This document shows, in pieces, positions 63,601 to 64,000 of a stretch of DNA of 64,000 nt; the first letter of the stretch is position 1; each line of letters begins with the position of its first letter. The stretch is from positions 1,664,001 to 1,728,000 of the forward strand of contig NZ_CP071869.1 of the NCBI RefSeq assembly GCF_017569185.1, given 5' to 3'. The DNA is from Polaribacter cellanae (GTDB taxonomy: Bacteria; Bacteroidota; Bacteroidia; Flavobacteriales; Flavobacteriaceae). The position numbers and the translations under genes were made by a program. A model generated the notes under the pieces. That model was not told the origin of the DNA and searched no databases. It worked only from the letters and a program-made list of their open reading frames with translations.

Positions 63601-64000
63601 AGGGTTTTTAGGGTCTATTAATTCTACTGTACTTACATCTACTGTACCATCTGTATCTGTATCATTACCTCCAATTGTTGGTATTGTTACTGGGTTATTT
63701 TGAATGGTTGTACTAGAATCGTTTACTGCGACTGGTGCATCGTTTTGACCTGTTACTGTTATATTTAATGTTGTACTTGTATTATTAACTCCATCTGAAA
63801 CAGTATAAGTAACTTGTGGCACAGCACCTACATAGTCTAATGCTGGTGTGTACGTGTAACTACCATCAGAATTTATTACTAAAGTTCCTTCTGTAATTGT
63901 TGCTATTGTTCCAGCTGGATAGCCTGTTCCATTAATTGTGAATTCTAATACAGTTAATAGAGTTCCTTCTACATCTGAATCGTTAGATAAAACTCCGTTT
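57652..64000 (-). CDS. Giant T9SS adhesin with type B (CHU_C) sorting domain, partial N-terminus
   Basis: The frame is open from 64000 to the stop at 57652 (over 2100 codons); the start lies outside the window. From N- to C-terminus: cadherin/VCBS-like repeats (63420-64000; [32 protein letters not shown]); a thrombospondin-3-like Ca-binding stretch (62300-63420; [14 protein letters not shown] units); a unique globular region (about 61530-62270); more TSP3 units (60460-61500); five 375-bp Ig-like repeats (58570-60450); TSP3 units (57990-58600); and a gliding-motility-associated C-terminal domain ([30 protein letters not shown]). It is exported by T9SS and held by the downstream PorP/SprF protein; calcium would stiffen it. 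SprB is an analogue, not proven an orthologue. Confidence 0.94.
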   Translation of the reverse strand, partial: NGVLSNDSDVEGTLLTVLEFTINGTGYPAGTIATITEGTLVINSDGSYTYTPALDYVGAVPQVTYTVSDGVNNTSTTLNITVTGQNDAPVAVNDSSTTIQNNPVTIPTIGGNDTDTDGTVDVSTVELIDPKNPTNKGNSTTPLVISGEGTYTVDNLGNVTFTPLPEFTGDSKVNYTVKDNDGLVSNVAEVKVTVQSDNDGDGIIDTVDLDDDNDGIPDTVENGGDDPLKDTDNDGIPDYKDTDNITTDKNNDGIDDKYDSDGDGIIDQFDTDGDNDGIPDLVEGGGTDTDGNGKVDNFTDTNKDGLDDNIATTPLTTPDTDGDGVPNYQDIDSDNDGIIDNIEGQNPANYISPSGNDTDKDGIDDAYDTDCTPCGSVTGSPINTPENSDSDAIPNYLDIDADNDGIVDNIEWQATSGYIAPGVDTDGNGLADVYETMPGSGIPISNPVNTDGTDTPDYTDTDSDGDGVLDTVEAYDTNGDNVAEIVASGIDTDKDGLDDAFDLNANGPADSGAASNNNQDVTKFPNDQDPGTAEVDFRDKVTFGVLVDTDGDGITDNIDIDDDNDGIIDVVESLGFTPSGNANSSNCILPNVSFKNPVYITGTGVTGSGSIGAKYRFEDVIDVTGFGGTGGILDAIVEITDIQGGASLISIDNSTTGNPDAWQPEYTVPTPTGNKAEMAFKVILVNDNTNTLYNISRFSGVIYDIDGANARESVILSRPGLYAVDNETLLNVTDNPATGLVTFQGPDDTYSGVDLSPRLATFFGYYNSASFNIRFSAELLSATSNTSLGSVLFSGCAINGLFDASNTTSASASQTTGSSLPSGPGTFPVFTVNDGIDSDGDGKSDEKDIDSDNDGIPDNVEAQPTVGYIMPNNPFADADNDGLADIYDNATNDGLKTVDTDGDNIPDYLDKDSDNDGIDDTKEAGFTKSTANNDADNDGLLDAYDDVNTGTGLFDVNDNQNNGAIDLPDNDNTATTNEVDYREIKDNDGDGIPDSVDLDDDNDGIPDTVEQNGNPNRDTDKDGTPDHLDLDSDGDGVNDLTESGFGQTDLNDDGVIDGSDTGSGSNGLFDLIETTPESGVTKDTPMDTDKDGTPDFQDVDDDGDGVPTKEEDVVTVNGDPRDDDTDKDGTPNYLDVDDDGDGVPTKEEDNNNNGDFTDDDDNGDGTPDYLDNLDTDGDKIPDSKDSDDDNDGNPDAADPNPLLPTVAGDLLTVVEGVPGKVNILINDDYLPGSNTTIVDAGTGTAKGLIVFDPLSGEFTYTSFPGEEGKIVTVDYTVCNTAVNPEVCKNSIITITVQADNDKDGIPDVTDLDDDNDGNPDTTDPNPLVPTLTEDVLTVVEGQSGKVNVLTNDDYLPGSNTTIVDAGTGTAKGLVAFDPLTGEMTYTPATGEEGKTVTVDYTVCNTAVNPAVCKTATVTITVQTDNDKDGIPDVTDLDDDNDGNPDTTDPNPLVPTVAGDLLTVVEGVSGKVNILTNDDYLPGTNTTIVDAGTGTAKGLVAFDPLTGEMTYTPAAGEEGKTVTVDYTVCNTAVNPAVCKTATVTITVQTDNDNDGIPDVTDLDDDNDGNPDITDPNPLVPTLTEDVLTVVEGQLGKVNILTNDDYLPGTNTTIVDAGTGTAKGLVAFDPLTGEMTYTPAAGEEGKTVTVDYTVCNTAVNPAVCKTATVTITVQTDNDKDGIPDVTDLDDDNDGNPDTTDPNPLVPTVAGDVLTATIEVPAIVNVLTNDDYLPGSNTTIVDAGTGTAKGFISFNPLTGELTYIPTLAEEGKIITVDYTVCNTAVNPAVCKTATVTITVRGDNDGDGIPDDVDLDDDNDGIPDLIEQDGDLNRDTDGDGTPDHLDLDSDGDGVNDVIESGSGELDQDNDGIIDGSDTGSGSNGLFDGVEDTPESGNLDYTPIDTDKDGTPDFQDTDDDGDGVPTKNEDVVNVNGDPRDDDTDNDGIPNYLDIDDDGDGVPTKDEDVVFVDGDPTNDDTDNDGTPNYLDIDDDGDGVLTKDEFMLDCDTDNTPDHLDVTNCDLVPNAFSPNGDGVNDTFVIPAVSKYPNFKLEIYNRWGNQVYDYENKGKTNPDWWNGYSTGRLTLNDSKPLPVGTYYYIIYFNDGSRKPITGWVYLNR
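58570..60450. repeat. Tandem 375-bp coding repeats (5 copies)
   Basis: The landmark GAACTGTAATGG recurs at 58986, 59361 and 59736, and as GAACTGTAATTG at 60111; a diverged copy starts at about 58611. The unit encodes 125 residues, an Ig-like domain ([23 protein letters not shown]) plus a TSP3 spacer. The middle copies are nearly identical, the outer ones diverged. Confidence 0.9.

Overview
The window is AT-rich DNA from a member of the Bacteroidota, most likely a marine Flavobacteriaceae of the Polaribacter/Tenacibaculum kind (genus is inference). The evidence is a SusC/SusD pair, gliding genes gldE and gldD, type IX secretion (T9SS) substrates of both sorting types, PorP/SprF and OmpA-family partners, TAnnTTTG promoter elements and few Shine-Dalgarno sequences. 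No rRNA, tRNA, CRISPR array, complete insertion sequence or prophage was seen.

Layout. 1-6.5 kb (minus): a SusC/SusD uptake locus with a zinc metallopeptidase lipoprotein and a DUF4302 lipoprotein. 6.8-11.1 kb (plus): mutY, ssb, gldE, gldD and an unknown secreted protein. 11.1-19.5 kb (minus): a molybdenum cofactor operon reading moaA, moeA, a GIY-YIG nuclease, moaC, mobA, a lipoprotein, moeB-rhodanese, then a membrane MutS-like ATPase. It is crowded with palindromic dispersed repeats, some inside coding sequence. 19.6-23.3 kb (minus): split YeeE/YedE sulfur permease, kdtA, rpmA, rplU. 23.6-27 kb (plus): a pair of M16 peptidases. 27.3-28.7 kb: an EamA exporter and a metal-binding lipoprotein.

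28.7-36 kb looks like a phosphate-responsive block: a beta-helix lipoprotein and TonB receptor (minus), a phosphate-porin remnant with an internal deletion, and a PiT-PhoU phosphate transporter (plus). All three upstream regions carry 11-bp-spaced TTAACAT-like repeats resembling Pho boxes. 36.2-40.2 kb (minus): a patatin-barrel protein and uvrC. 40.4-48.6 kb (plus) is the main accessory island: a small unknown protein, a 7-TM protein, a histidine kinase and LuxR-type regulator, an unknown beta-rich protein, a tail-collar protein, a T9SS adhesin with 378-bp repeats, and a 59-residue signal-peptide-like protein. 48.6-54.5 kb (minus): DUF4230, lspA, an unknown protein, a DksA-like protein, ileS. 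54.7-64 kb (minus): a giant type B T9SS adhesin (runs off the window), PorP/SprF and an OmpA-family protein in one operon.

The most interesting signals are the GIY-YIG gene embedded in mosaic hairpin repeats, in-frame repeat-derived peptides in MobA, KdtA and MoeA, the candidate Pho boxes beside a decayed porin, and the two-component/collar/adhesin/mini-peptide island.
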